NCBI RefSeq assembly: GCF_001078595.1
Contig: NZ_LFTY01000002.1
Location: 2,413,773 to 2,477,772 of the forward strand
Source: Candidatus Rhodobacter oscarellae
GTDB taxonomy: Bacteria > Pseudomonadota > Alphaproteobacteria > Rhodobacterales > Rhodobacteraceae
DNA length: 64,000 nucleotides
Direction: 5' to 3'
In this document: piece by piece, positions 39,079 to 47,798 of the stretch
Layout of the letters: each line of letters starts with the position of its first letter
Position numbering within the stretch: position 1 is the stretch's first letter
Made by a program: the position numbers and the translations under genes
Notes under the pieces: model-generated
The model's database searches: none
The model's input: the letters and a program-made list of their open reading frames with translations, nothing else
What the model was told of the DNA's origin: nothing

Positions 39079-39239
39079 TGGGCGCACCAAATCTCTTGCA
39101 AGAGATTTGCACTTTCCTTCCAAGGAAAGTGGGCCCGCAAGCGTATAAGAGGTTGCTATTAAAGGTTCAACGCGGGTCGCGGGAGAGAAACTCTTGCAAG
39201 AGTTTCGCAATTTTCTTGCAAGAAAATTGTGTCGCGCCA
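39079..39239 (-). repeat. Four-palindrome dispersed element, copy 2 (upstream of the amidotransferase)
   Basis: In plus-strand order: D 39088-39109, C 39111-39130 (ACTTTCCTTCCAAGGAAAGT), a 56-nt spacer beginning GGGCCCGCAAGCG, B 39187-39206 and A 39208-39229. All four palindromes are identical to those of copy 1 in inverted orientation. Flanks TGGGCGCAC and TGTCGCGCCA resemble inverted ends. Read with the downstream minus-strand gene the order is A-B-C-D, as at surE, and D ends 161 nt before the start codon. The rest of the 346-bp gap is empty. Confidence 0.9.
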
Positions 39240-39272
39240 AGGCCAGATTTGACCCCGCCTCCACGCAGATCG

Positions 39273-39827
39273 CTAGGCCTGCACCGCCTTCATGAACCGG
39301 TCCTTGATGACCACCGGGTCCATCGTGATCACGGGCATCTTGGCGTTGCCGCTTTCGCATTTGCACACGATGATGGTCATCTCGTCGCCCGCCAGCGCGG
39401 CCTCAAGCACCTCGCCGGTGTCCTCGGCACGGCACTCCACCACGTTCTCGCAGCCACAGGCCTCGGCCACCTTAGACAGCGAGGTCTTCATGCCCGCATA
39501 GGTCGGCTGGTCGCCGGTCGAGCCATAGGAACCGTTATCCACGATCAGCAGCGTGAAATTCCCCGCCGCGTTGTTGGCGATCGTCGGCAGCGTGCCCAGA
39601 TTGGTCAGCACCGAGCCGTCGCCATCGATCGCGATCACGTTCTTGTCCTGCGCCAGCGCCAGGCCCAGCCCAATGGACGAGGCCAGCCCCATCGTACCCA
39701 GCATGTAGAAATTCGTCGGCTGGTCGTCGATAGCGTGCAGTTCCTGGCTGGGGATGCCGATATTGCAGACGATCAGCTCGTCGCGGATGATCGGCGCGAT
39801 CTCTTTGAGAACCTCAGAACGGATCAT
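39273..39827 (-). CDS. comE: Sulfopyruvate decarboxylase beta subunit
   Basis: A 184-residue TPP-enzyme C-terminal domain. The TPP pyrophosphate motif GDGSVLTNLGTL continues to LLIVDNGSYGSTGDQPT, and MLGTMGLASSIGLGLALA precedes it, as in ComE and phosphonopyruvate decarboxylases. With the alpha subunit it turns 3-sulfopyruvate into sulfoacetaldehyde. In roseobacters this serves sulfolactate or cysteate breakdown. Phosphonopyruvate decarboxylation is the alternative. The ATG overlaps the comD stop codon (ATGA). Confidence 0.85.
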   Translation of the reverse strand: MIRSEVLKEIAPIIRDELIVCNIGIPSQELHAIDDQPTNFYMLGTMGLASSIGLGLALAQDKNVIAIDGDGSVLTNLGTLPTIANNAAGNFTLLIVDNGSYGSTGDQPTYAGMKTSLSKVAEACGCENVVECRAEDTGEVLEAALAGDEMTIIVCKCESGNAKMPVITMDPVVIKDRFMKAVQA

Positions 39828-40342
39828 TTCGCGTCTCCTTCGCCGTCATAGCCGCCCCAGAAGGTCGCGTCGGTCAAGATCGCCACGGGCTTGTTGCACA
39901 TGAATGTGTATTTCAGGATGGCGTCGAACTCGGCCACGTCCTCTGGCCGGTGGAAGTGGTAGGTCGGGATGTTGAGCTGCGCCAGCAGGCCCTTGGTGTG
40001 CACGGCCATCTCGACCTGGCAGGCCACGGGCTCGCCCAGCTCGCCGCGGTAGCTGATCAGCATCGGCAGCGGCATACGGTAGTACTGGATCAGGGTGGCC
40101 AGCGTGTTGATGGTCACCCCAAGCGCGGTGTTCTGCATGATAATCGCCGCGCGCTTGCCGCCCATATGGGCGCCCGCGCATAGCCCCATCCCCTCGTCCT
40201 CTTTGTTGGACGGGATGTGAAAGATGTCGTCGCGCCGCTCGAGCTCCTCGATCACGCCGGCCAGCTGCTTGCAGGGCACGGTGGTGATAAAGTCCACGCC
40301 GTTCGCCGCAAAATCATCGGCAAATTTTTTGTTGATATCCAA
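39824..40342 (-). CDS. comD: Sulfopyruvate decarboxylase alpha subunit
   Basis: A 172-residue TPP-enzyme N-terminal domain, the usual subunit length. The start is TTG at 40342, with GGGAGG 5 nt upstream; no ATG or GTG is suitably placed. DFITTVPCKQLAGVIEEL, then NKEDEGMGLCAGAHMGGKRA and QNTALGVTINTLATL are family features, with the Glu that activates TPP in KEDEG. It precedes comE with a 4-bp overlap. Confidence 0.85.
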   Translation of the reverse strand: MDINKKFADDFAANGVDFITTVPCKQLAGVIEELERRDDIFHIPSNKEDEGMGLCAGAHMGGKRAAIIMQNTALGVTINTLATLIQYYRMPLPMLISYRGELGEPVACQVEMAVHTKGLLAQLNIPTYHFHRPEDVAEFDAILKYTFMCNKPVAILTDATFWGGYDGEGDAK

Positions 40343-40564
40343 TTGCGCCTCCCAGGTTGCGGCTGAATATGCGTTTATTCGGCCCGACCGCAAGGGCGGC
40401 TGCAAGCATTTCACGCGCCCCGAAAACCGGCTTTCGATATGCCGAAAATGCGGCGCGCGCCAGGCTGGACAGCAGCGGGCGCATGGTGCCAATATGCGCC
40501 CGCGCCCCGTCGAAGGCTCTGAGCCAGGGCTCTGCGGGCCGCGATCAATTAGGGAGAGATCGCC

Positions 40565-41503
40565 ATGCAGCCAAACGCCGACGACATCAGCCACCCAATC
40601 AGCGCCGGGCTCACCACTCAGCTCAAGGACATCCAAAAGGAGCTGCCCCTGCGGGTGCTCTCCGAGGAGGACTGGCAGCATTGGATCACCAAGGGCTACG
40701 TGGTGGTGAAAGAGGCGGTGCCGCCCGCGCAGGCCAAGGCGCTGGCGGAGGTGCTCTTTGAGTTCGACGAAAAGGACCGCAACGACCCCGAGACCTGGTA
40801 CGCGCCAGAGCGCCGCCCGCATGTGCGCAAGGAGCTCAACAACGCGGGCATGGTCGAGATCTACCACCACCAGGCGCTCTGGGATAACCGCCAGACACAG
40901 CGTGTCTACGAGGCCTTCGTGGACATCTGGGACCGCGAGGACCTGTGGGTCACCATCGACCGCGCCAATCTGAACGCGCCTAAGAAGGGCGCCACCACCA
41001 CGGACGGGTTCATCCACTGGGACGTGAACACATCGCTCGACCCGCCGCCGATTGGGGTTCAGGGCGTGCTCAGCCTCGATGTGCAAGACATGGAGACCGG
41101 CGGCTTCCAATGCGCGCCCTACCTCTTTGAGCATTTCGACGAGTGGGTGAAAACGCAGCCCGCCGACCGCAACCCGCTGCTGCCGGACATGACCGGCGTG
41201 GCGCGCGAGAACATCATGCTTGAGCCGGGCGACCTGATGATCTTCAACTCGCTACTGGCCCATGGCGTGCGGCCCAACATCTCTAAGGACCGGTTCCGTG
41301 TGGCGCAGTATATCTCGATGCATCCCGCCGAGCCCGAGAACGCCGCCGAGAAGGCCGAGCGGGTGCGGCTCTGGAAAGAGATCGAGCCGCCAAACCGCCC
41401 CGATTTTCCGGGCGATCCGCGTGATTGGGAGAAATCGCGCTATGGGCCCGCCAAGCTGAACGCTCTGGGCGAGAAGCTCTTGGGGCTGACCGATTGGTCG
41501 TGA
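40565..41503 (+). CDS. Phytanoyl-CoA dioxygenase family protein
   Basis: A 312-residue Fe(II)/2-oxoglutarate oxygenase. HxD in GFIHWDVNTSLD is near residue 158, the distal His in FNSLLAHGVRPN near residue 237, and the 2-oxoglutarate Arg follows in KDRFRVAQYISM. It starts with a strong GGGAG site and is divergent from comDE (222-bp gap). Its substrate is unknown. The location suggests hydroxylation of a small organosulfur or sugar-like acid, but nothing in the sequence proves it. Confidence 0.82.
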   Translation: MQPNADDISHPISAGLTTQLKDIQKELPLRVLSEEDWQHWITKGYVVVKEAVPPAQAKALAEVLFEFDEKDRNDPETWYAPERRPHVRKELNNAGMVEIYHHQALWDNRQTQRVYEAFVDIWDREDLWVTIDRANLNAPKKGATTTDGFIHWDVNTSLDPPPIGVQGVLSLDVQDMETGGFQCAPYLFEHFDEWVKTQPADRNPLLPDMTGVARENIMLEPGDLMIFNSLLAHGVRPNISKDRFRVAQYISMHPAEPENAAEKAERVRLWKEIEPPNRPDFPGDPRDWEKSRYGPAKLNALGEKLLGLTDWS

Positions 41504-41536
41504 TCGTTGGCAGGGGCGGGATTATCCCGCCCCGTA

Positions 41537-41587
41537 CCTTAACTTAGCCTGTGCCTTAACTTAGCCCGTGCCTTAACTTAGCCCGTG
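41537..41587. repeat. 17-bp tandem repeat, three units
   Basis: Three head-to-tail units of CCTTAACTTAGCC(C/T)GTG at 41537-41553, 41554-41570 and 41571-41587, with one mismatch. It lies between the convergent dioxygenase and peroxiredoxin-like genes and ends 1 bp before the latter's last codon. No hairpin is evident. Confidence 0.9.
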
Positions 41588-41588
41588 G

Positions 41589-42104
41589 CTAGGCAAGCCC
41601 GCGCGCGGGCCGGTCCTTGGTGATGTTGAAAATCATCCCATCCAGCAGCTCATCCAGATCTGGACGCGAGGCAGGACCGTTCGAGATATCAACCAACATC
41701 AACTCACCGCTCGGGCGAATGGCGAACGTTCCAGGCTCGGCAAAGCGCCGGTCGGTCTCGGCCTCCGAGAGCGGGTCGGACACGTAGAGACCCAAAGCGC
41801 GCATTTGGGCTTCGCTTAGGTCATAGCACAGGTCAAACGTCCAACCGAACTCGTCCATATCCGCCTGCGCCTTCTCGGCGGGGTCGGCCGAGACGACGAC
41901 CACATCCATGTGCTCGTTCCAGTTGTCCAACATGCCGCTGAGCTTGTTCAGGTAACGCTTACAACGCGGGCAATGCTTGCCGCGATAAACCACCAACATC
42001 GTCCAGCGCGCGCCGGGCGCGCCGACGGTGATCTCGCCTCCGCCAAGTTTGGCAAAGGTGAGCGGGCCGAGGGGCGCGCCGACAGCGGGTCTTGCGGTGT
42101 TCAT
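41589..42104 (-). CDS. Peroxiredoxin-like (AhpC/TSA) protein
   Basis: A 171-residue thioredoxin-fold protein. The redox motif YRGKHCPRCKRYLNKL (near residues 38-53) has CxxC rather than the single peroxidatic Cys, and VVVVSADPAEKAQADMDEFG follows as in the AhpC/TSA family. A reducing role against peroxides is likely. It is a single gene between a convergent dioxygenase and the epimerase. Confidence 0.82.
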   Translation of the reverse strand: MNTARPAVGAPLGPLTFAKLGGGEITVGAPGARWTMLVVYRGKHCPRCKRYLNKLSGMLDNWNEHMDVVVVSADPAEKAQADMDEFGWTFDLCYDLSEAQMRALGLYVSDPLSEAETDRRFAEPGTFAIRPSGELMLVDISNGPASRPDLDELLDGMIFNITKDRPARGLA

Positions 42105-42136
42105 AGAGGTTTTCCTTTTATTGCAGTGGCCTAGGG

Positions 42137-43108
42137 CTAGCAGCCCGGGCGCTCGTCTTCAATATAGACCCGGATGATCTCGTCGAAATCGGACTCGGCC
42201 GTGAAGCCCAGCGCCAAGGCGCGGTCGGTCTGGAAGTTGCGCGGCCAGTTCTTGACGATGTTGATGATGGCCTCGTCCGGCTCGCGCCGGATCAGCTTCA
42301 CCGCGTCTTCACCGGCGGCGCGGCGCAGCGCCTCGATCTGCTCGGCGATGGTGCAGGAAAAGCCCGGCATGTTCAGCGCCCTCCGCCCCTCCAGCCGCGC
42401 GCTGTCCAGCCCAGCCGCATGCACCAAGAAGCCCACCGCAGAGCGTGGCGAGGCAAGCCAATGCCGCACGCTGTCATCCACGGGCAGCACCGCCTCCTTG
42501 CCGTTCAACGGCTCGCGGATGATGCCCGAGAAGAACCCCGACGCGGCCTTGTTGGGCTTGCCCGGGCGCACACAGACCGTCGGCAGGCGGATCGATATGC
42601 CGTCGACGAAACCCTTGCGGCTGGCATCGCTGAGCATCAGCTCGCAAACGGCTTTTTGCGCCCCGTAAGAGCTAAGCGGTGCCGACAGGAACGTGTCGCC
42701 AATCGCCTCCGGATAGGGGGCGCCGAACACCGCTATCGAGGAGGAAAAGATCACCTTTGGGCAATAGCCCGGATCCGCCGCCTGATGCGCGCGCAGGGCC
42801 TCCAAGAGCTCCCACATCGGGTGCATATTGACCGCCCAGCCCTTGTCGTAATCCTGCTCGGCCTCGCCGGAAACCACCGACGCCAGATGGAAAATCACGT
42901 CCGGTTTCTCGGCGACGGCCGCTGTCATGGTGCCCGCCACGGCGACGTTCCCGATCCGCTTGCGCCCGGGCGCAGAGGGCTCTGGATAACCCAGATCATG
43001 CAGCGTCACGTCCAGATCGCGATCCCCGTTCAGCCCCTCGCCGGCCAGATGCCAGGCCAGTTTCTGGCCGATCATGCCGCCGCCGCCCAAAATCAAAATT
43101 CTCTGCAC
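42137..43108 (-). CDS. denD: NAD-dependent epimerase/dehydratase, D-erythronate dehydrogenase-like
   Basis: An extended SDR of 323 residues from the GTG at 43108 (GGAGG at 5 nt); a TTG four codons earlier is less likely. The cofactor motif ILGGGGMIGQ, the core IFSSSIAVFGAP and the YGAQK active site are clear. The C-terminal IRLPTVCVRPGKPNKAASGFFSGI matches the D-erythronate dehydrogenase (DenD) group. DenD oxidises four-carbon sugar acids. It faces the sugar-acid cluster on the other strand, supporting such a role. Confidence 0.78.
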   Translation of the reverse strand: MQRILILGGGGMIGQKLAWHLAGEGLNGDRDLDVTLHDLGYPEPSAPGRKRIGNVAVAGTMTAAVAEKPDVIFHLASVVSGEAEQDYDKGWAVNMHPMWELLEALRAHQAADPGYCPKVIFSSSIAVFGAPYPEAIGDTFLSAPLSSYGAQKAVCELMLSDASRKGFVDGISIRLPTVCVRPGKPNKAASGFFSGIIREPLNGKEAVLPVDDSVRHWLASPRSAVGFLVHAAGLDSARLEGRRALNMPGFSCTIAEQIEALRRAAGEDAVKLIRREPDEAIINIVKNWPRNFQTDRALALGFTAESDFDEIIRVYIEDERPGC

Positions 43109-43222
43109 CCTACCCTCCAAGTTATATCAGCCCTGACACTAACCGCGGCACCCCGGACAGGATAGGTCTGTTGTTCGGCATTTGTGTGCGCTAACACTTT
43201 CAGGAAAATGGGAGGATGGCTT

Positions 43223-43969
43223 ATGTCAGGACGGCTTTCAGGGAAACGTGCCCTCGTATCGGCGGCGGCGCAGGGCATCGGGCGAGCGACCGCGCTGGCC
43301 ATGGCGGATGAGGGCGCGCAGGTCTTCGCCACGGATGTGAACGAGGCGTTGCTCGGCGAGCTAAACCACTCAAACATAGAGGCATTCGTGATGAATGTGC
43401 GCGACGACGCCTCCGTCGCGGCAGGCGTCGCCCGCGCCCAGCCGGACGTGCTGTTCAACGGCGCGGGCTTTGTGCATCACGGCACCGTTCTGGACGCCAC
43501 GGATGACGAATGGGACTTTGCCTTCGATCTGAACGTGCGCTCGATGTACCGCACGATCCGCGCCGCGCTGCCCGGGATGATCGCGCGCGGCAACGGCTCG
43601 ATCATCAACATGGCCTCGGCCCTCGGCGCCAAGATCGGCGCGCCCAATCGCTTTGTTTATGGGGCCTCCAAGGCGGCCATCGAGGGCATGACGAAATCGG
43701 TGGGCATCGACTTTATCAAGACCGGCGTACGCTGCAACTGCATCTGCCCCGGCACGGTCGAGAGCCCGTCCTGGCATGACCGCGTGAAGGCGCTTGGCGA
43801 GGAGATGGGCAGCTATGAGGCCGCGCTCGAGGCCTTCGTGTCGCGCCAGCCCATGGGCCGCGTCGCCCAGCCCGAAGAGATCGCCGCGCTGGCGGTCTAC
43901 CTGGCCAGCGACGAGAGCGCGTTCACCACCGGCCAGCCGTTCTATATCGACGGGGGCTGGTCTGGCTAA
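43223..43969 (+). CDS. SDR family dehydrogenase (2-keto-3-deoxy-L-fuconate dehydrogenase/BDH2-like)
   Basis: A 248-residue SDR. ATG at 43223 has GGGAGG at 7 nt. SAAAQGIGRA binds cofactor, FNGAG replaces NNAG, and the active site has NMASALG and YGASK. The sequence resembles the group of human BDH2 and bacterial 2-keto-3-deoxy-L-fuconate dehydrogenase. The FAH-family hydrolase downstream would then cleave the diketo product. It begins the plus-strand sugar-acid cluster, 54 bp before the dehydratase. Confidence 0.83.
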   Translation: MSGRLSGKRALVSAAAQGIGRATALAMADEGAQVFATDVNEALLGELNHSNIEAFVMNVRDDASVAAGVARAQPDVLFNGAGFVHHGTVLDATDDEWDFAFDLNVRSMYRTIRAALPGMIARGNGSIINMASALGAKIGAPNRFVYGASKAAIEGMTKSVGIDFIKTGVRCNCICPGTVESPSWHDRVKALGEEMGSYEAALEAFVSRQPMGRVAQPEEIAALAVYLASDESAFTTGQPFYIDGGWSG

Positions 43970-44023
43970 CACGCTGTATTTTTTAACGAATATCTATGTT
44001 GGGCCGAATATCAAGGGAATGAC

Positions 44024-45826
44024 ATGACCAAGAGAAAACCCGAGGACCTGCGCTCGCGCCTGTGGTTCAACAACCCAGATGACCCCGAGATGACGGCCGT
44101 CTATCTGGAACGCTATCTGAATTACGGGCTGACCTTGGAGGAGCTGCGCTCTGGCAACAAGCCCATCATCGGCATCGCGCAGACCGGCAGCGATCTATCG
44201 CCCTGCAACCGCCACCATATCGAGCTCTCCAAGCGGGTGCGCGACGGGGTGATCGAGCGCGGCGGCACGGTGATGGAGATCCCCGTGCACCCCATCCAAG
44301 AGACCGGCAAGCGGCCCACCGCCTCGCTGGACCGCAACCTGGCCTACCTGTCGCTGGTGGAGAGCCTCGCGGGCTATCCCATCGACGGGGTGGTGCTCAA
44401 CATCGGTTGCGACAAGACCACGCCCGCGCTGCTGATGGCCGCCGCCACGGTGAACATCCCCGCCATCGCCCTGTCCGTGGGCCCGATGCTGAACGGCTGG
44501 TTCCGCGGCGAGCGCACGGGCTCGGGCACCATCGTCTGGAAGGCGCGCGAGCTGCATGCCAAGGGCGAGATCAACGACGAAGAGATGGCCGAGCTGATCG
44601 CCTCCTCCGCCCCCTCCACCGGCTATTGCAACACGATGGGCACCGCGACCACGATGAACTCGCTGGCCGAGGCCCTTGGCATGCAACTGCCGGGCGCGGC
44701 GGCGATCCCCGCCCCCTATCGCGAGCGCGGCCAGATGGCCTACCGCACCGGGCAGCGCATCGTCGACATGGTCTGGGACGACATGCGCCCCGAGCAGGTG
44801 ATGACCCGCGAGGCCTTCGAGAACGCCATCGTGGTGAACTCCGCCATCGGGGGCTCGACCAACGCGCAGATCCACCTCAACGGCATCGCGCGGCATCTGG
44901 GGATCAAGCTGACCAATGACGACTGGGAGGCGGTGGGCCACAAGATCCCGCATATCGTGAACCTGCAGCCCTCCGGCAAGTATCTGGGCGAGGACTACCA
45001 CCGCGCGGGCGGCGTGCCCGCCGTGGTGGGCGAGCTGATGCGGGCGGGGATGCTGCCGCACCCCAATGCTCTGACGGTGAACGGGCGCTCCATTGGCGAG
45101 AACTGCGCCGAGGCCGAGATCGTGAACCCGGATGTCATCTGGCCCGTCTCGGCGCCGCTCAAGCAGGACGCGGGCTTTCAGAACCTCACCGGCAACCTCT
45201 TTGACAGTGCAATCATCAAGACCTCGGGCATCTCCGAGGACTTCAAGCGCCGCTACCTGTCCAACCCCAATGACCCCAACGCCTTTGAGGGCCGCGCCAT
45301 CGTCTTTGACGGGCCAGAGCATTACAACGCCACCATTGATGACCCCGCGCTGGGGATCGACGCCAACTGCGTGTTGATCATGCGCGGCGCCGGGCCCAAG
45401 GGCTATCCCGGCGGGGCCGAGGTGGTGAATATGCGCGCGCCCGGCTACCTGCTAAAGCAGGAGGGCGAGATCGAGCTGCCCTGCATCGGCGACGGGCGGC
45501 AGTCCGGCACGTCGGGCTCGCCCTCGATCCTGAACGCCTCACCCGAGGCGCCGGATGGCGGCGGGCTGGCGCTGGTTCAGAACGGCGACCGGGTGCGGAT
45601 CGACTTGGCCAAGGGTCGGGTGGATATGCTGATCAGCGACGCGGAGCTGGCGGCACGACGGGCAGCGTTGGAGGAAGCGGGCGGATATCAGAGCCCCGAG
45701 AGCCACACACCCTGGCAGCAATATTTCCGCGAGATGGTGCAGCCCTTCAGCGAGGGCATGACCCTGCGCGACGCCCACACCTATCGCGACGTTGGCTATA
45801 AGTACAAACCGAGAAACAACCACTAG
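44024..45826 (+). CDS. araC: IlvD/Edd family sugar-acid dehydratase (L-arabinonate/D-xylonate type)
   Basis: A 600-residue dehydratase with an iron-sulfur cluster held by Cys61 (SPCNRH), Cys129 (GCDKTTPA) and Cys202 ([12 protein letters not shown]). Length and motifs match the pentonate dehydratases (ArabD/XylD type) rather than IlvD or phosphogluconate dehydratase. It removes water from an aldonic acid to give a 2-keto-3-deoxy acid. The neighbours process such acids. A pair of hairpins separates it from the FAH gene. Confidence 0.85.
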   Translation: MTKRKPEDLRSRLWFNNPDDPEMTAVYLERYLNYGLTLEELRSGNKPIIGIAQTGSDLSPCNRHHIELSKRVRDGVIERGGTVMEIPVHPIQETGKRPTASLDRNLAYLSLVESLAGYPIDGVVLNIGCDKTTPALLMAAATVNIPAIALSVGPMLNGWFRGERTGSGTIVWKARELHAKGEINDEEMAELIASSAPSTGYCNTMGTATTMNSLAEALGMQLPGAAAIPAPYRERGQMAYRTGQRIVDMVWDDMRPEQVMTREAFENAIVVNSAIGGSTNAQIHLNGIARHLGIKLTNDDWEAVGHKIPHIVNLQPSGKYLGEDYHRAGGVPAVVGELMRAGMLPHPNALTVNGRSIGENCAEAEIVNPDVIWPVSAPLKQDAGFQNLTGNLFDSAIIKTSGISEDFKRRYLSNPNDPNAFEGRAIVFDGPEHYNATIDDPALGIDANCVLIMRGAGPKGYPGGAEVVNMRAPGYLLKQEGEIELPCIGDGRQSGTSGSPSILNASPEAPDGGGLALVQNGDRVRIDLAKGRVDMLISDAELAARRAALEEAGGYQSPESHTPWQQYFREMVQPFSEGMTLRDAHTYRDVGYKYKPRNNH

Positions 45827-45830
45827 GGCG

Positions 45831-45876
45831 CCGAAATCCTTGAAGGATTTCGGATCGGATTTCTTTAAGAAATCCG
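45831..45876. repeat. Pair of adjacent palindromes between the dehydratase and FAH genes
   Basis: Palindrome one at 45831-45853 has 11-bp arms (CCGAAATCCTT and AAGGATTTCGG) around one G. Palindrome two at 45856-45876 has 10-bp arms (CGGATTTCTT and AAGAAATCCG) around one T. They are 2 nt apart, 5 nt after the dehydratase stop codon and 30 nt before the FAH gene. The tight paired layout is similar to half of the dispersed four-palindrome element, but the sequences differ. They could be an intercistronic processing or stabilising structure. Confidence 0.85.
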
Positions 45877-45906
45877 CCACCGCCCAGACGAGAGAGAGGA
45901 TAAGAC

Positions 45907-46755
45907 ATGAAGCTTTTGCGGTACGGCGAGGTTGGATCAGAAAAACCGGGGCTTATGGATGGCGATGGTGTGATCCGCGATCTGAGCGCCCATGTGGACG
46001 ACATCACCGGCGCGATGCTGGGTGACGCATCGCTGGACAAGCTGCGCGCTTTGGATACCGCCAGCCTGCCCGCAGTGGAGGGCAACCCTCGGCTCGGCGC
46101 CTGCGTCGCCGGGTTCTCGAAGTTCATGTGCATCGGGCTTAACTATTCCGACCATGCCGCCGAAAGCGGTCTGGCCGTGCCAGACCACCCGATCCTCTTC
46201 ATGAAGGCCAACTCTGCCATCGTGGGCCCCAATGACGACGTGGTCATGCCGCGCGGCTCCACCCACACCGACTGGGAGGTCGAGCTGGGCGTGGTGATCG
46301 GCAAAGAGGCAAAATACGTCTCCGAGGCCGACGCGCTGGATTACGTGGCGGGCTATTGCGTGTGCAATGACGTCTCCGAGCGGCACTTCCAGACCCAGCT
46401 TTCCGGCAATTGGACCAAGGGCAAGAGCTGCGACACGTTCGGGCCCACCGGGCCCTGGCTGGTGACCCGCGACGAGGTGCCGGACCCGCAGAGCCTTGGT
46501 ATGTGGCTGGATGTGAACGGCACGCGGATGCAGACGGGCTCGACCGCGACCATGATCTTCACCGTGGCGCAGATCATCGCGCATCTCTCGGGGCTGATGA
46601 CGCTGCACCCGGGCGATGTGATCTCGACCGGCACCCCTCCGGGCGTCGGCATGGGGATGAAGCCCGAACCGGTCTACCTCAACTCCGACGACAAGATGGA
46701 TGTTTGGATCGAAGGGCTCGGCCAGCAGACCCAAATGGTGCGAGAGGACGCATGA
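45907..46755 (+). CDS. Fumarylacetoacetate hydrolase (FAH) family protein
   Basis: A 282-residue FAH-family hydrolase. It has the core IGLNYSDHAAE, the metal-binding HTDWEVELGVVIG, YVAGYCVCNDVSER and the C-terminal DVISTGTPPGVGMG. Such enzymes cut C-C bonds in 2,4-diketo acids, such as 2,4-diketo-3-deoxy-L-fuconate, or act as ureidoglycolate lyases. The context favours the sugar-acid reaction. It overlaps the next gene by ATGA. Confidence 0.88.
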   Translation: MKLLRYGEVGSEKPGLMDGDGVIRDLSAHVDDITGAMLGDASLDKLRALDTASLPAVEGNPRLGACVAGFSKFMCIGLNYSDHAAESGLAVPDHPILFMKANSAIVGPNDDVVMPRGSTHTDWEVELGVVIGKEAKYVSEADALDYVAGYCVCNDVSERHFQTQLSGNWTKGKSCDTFGPTGPWLVTRDEVPDPQSLGMWLDVNGTRMQTGSTATMIFTVAQIIAHLSGLMTLHPGDVISTGTPPGVGMGMKPEPVYLNSDDKMDVWIEGLGQQTQMVREDA

Positions 46756-47690
46756 CCCAGCCCGTTGCATTGATGATCGGCGGCGCGGATCGCACCGCCG
46801 AGCGCTTGGCCCAGACCTTCACGGTTCACCGTGCAGGTGATCAGGAGGCTATCCTGGCCGCCCACGGGGCCGAGATCGAATACCTGCTCTGGCAGGGCCA
46901 TGGCGGCTGTGACGCGGCGCTGATGGACCGCATGCCCAAGCTGCGCGCGATCTCGAATTACGGCGTGGGCTATGACGCCATCGACATGGACGCCGCGCTG
47001 GCGCGCGGGATCCTGGTGACGCACACGCCGGGCGTGCTGAATGACGAGGTCGCCAACACCGCCGTGCTGCTGCTCATGGCCGTGGCGCGCAACTTCGCCG
47101 CCGACGAGCGCTATCTGCGCGCCGGACGCTGGGAGGCCGAGGGCAGCGCGCCGCTTAGCCGCTCGGTGCGCGGCATGACCGTGGGCATCGTCGGCCTGGG
47201 CCGGATCGGCAAGGCCGCGGCCGAGAAGCTCGCCGTGTTCGGCATCGATGTGGTCTATCACGGGCGCAACCCGCAGGACGTGCCCCACCGCTTCTACCCG
47301 GACCTTGTGGAGATGGCGCGCGACGTGGACGCGATGATCTCGATCATGCCGGGCGGCGCGGCCACCAAGCACATGATCGGGCGCGCGGTGCTGGACGCGC
47401 TCGGCCCAGAGGGGATCTTTGTCAATATCGGGCGCGGGTCCTCGGTGGACGAACCGGCCATGATCGCGGCGCTGCAAGAGGGCCGGCTGGGCTGGGCCGG
47501 GCTGGACGTGTTCGAGCACGAGCCGCATGTGCCCGCAGCGCTGATCGCGATGGAGAACGTCACCCTTCTGCCGCATGTCGGCTCGGCCACCGTCGAGACG
47601 CGCAACGCGATGGGCGATCTGGCGGCCGACAACCTGGCGCAGTTTCACGCAACCGGGAAGGCGATCACGCCGGTGCCGGAATGCCAGTAA
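46752..47690 (+). CDS. D-isomer-specific 2-hydroxyacid dehydrogenase
   Basis: A 312-residue dehydrogenase. ATG at 46752 overlaps the FAH stop. NYGVGYDAIDMDAAL and VGIVGLGRIGKAAAEKL (Rossmann loop near residue 145) are clear. The catalytic Arg (NIGRGSSVDE), Glu (FEHEPHVP) and His (LPHVGSAT) are all there. It probably reduces glyoxylate or hydroxypyruvate, the kind of two- or three-carbon product that sugar-acid cleavage releases. Confidence 0.92.
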   Translation: MTQPVALMIGGADRTAERLAQTFTVHRAGDQEAILAAHGAEIEYLLWQGHGGCDAALMDRMPKLRAISNYGVGYDAIDMDAALARGILVTHTPGVLNDEVANTAVLLLMAVARNFAADERYLRAGRWEAEGSAPLSRSVRGMTVGIVGLGRIGKAAAEKLAVFGIDVVYHGRNPQDVPHRFYPDLVEMARDVDAMISIMPGGAATKHMIGRAVLDALGPEGIFVNIGRGSSVDEPAMIAALQEGRLGWAGLDVFEHEPHVPAALIAMENVTLLPHVGSATVETRNAMGDLAADNLAQFHATGKAITPVPECQ

Positions 47691-47798
47691 CGTCAGCGCG
47701 CGGCCCCTCGCGCCCTGATCGGGCTCCCCCGATCTGCGGGCACTCCTCGCCTGACGAAGACGCCCGCAATGGCGGATGAGTTCCGCGTAGGAGAAGAC

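Noticed and set aside
40343-41134. Long N-terminal extension of comD
   Set aside because: It overlaps the dioxygenase gene in antisense; the TTG at 40342 with GGGAGG gives the normal subunit length.
44195-45322. A 375-codon open frame opposite the IlvD/Edd dehydratase gene
   Set aside because: Shadow of a conserved gene; Gly/His/Arg/Val-rich product without motifs.
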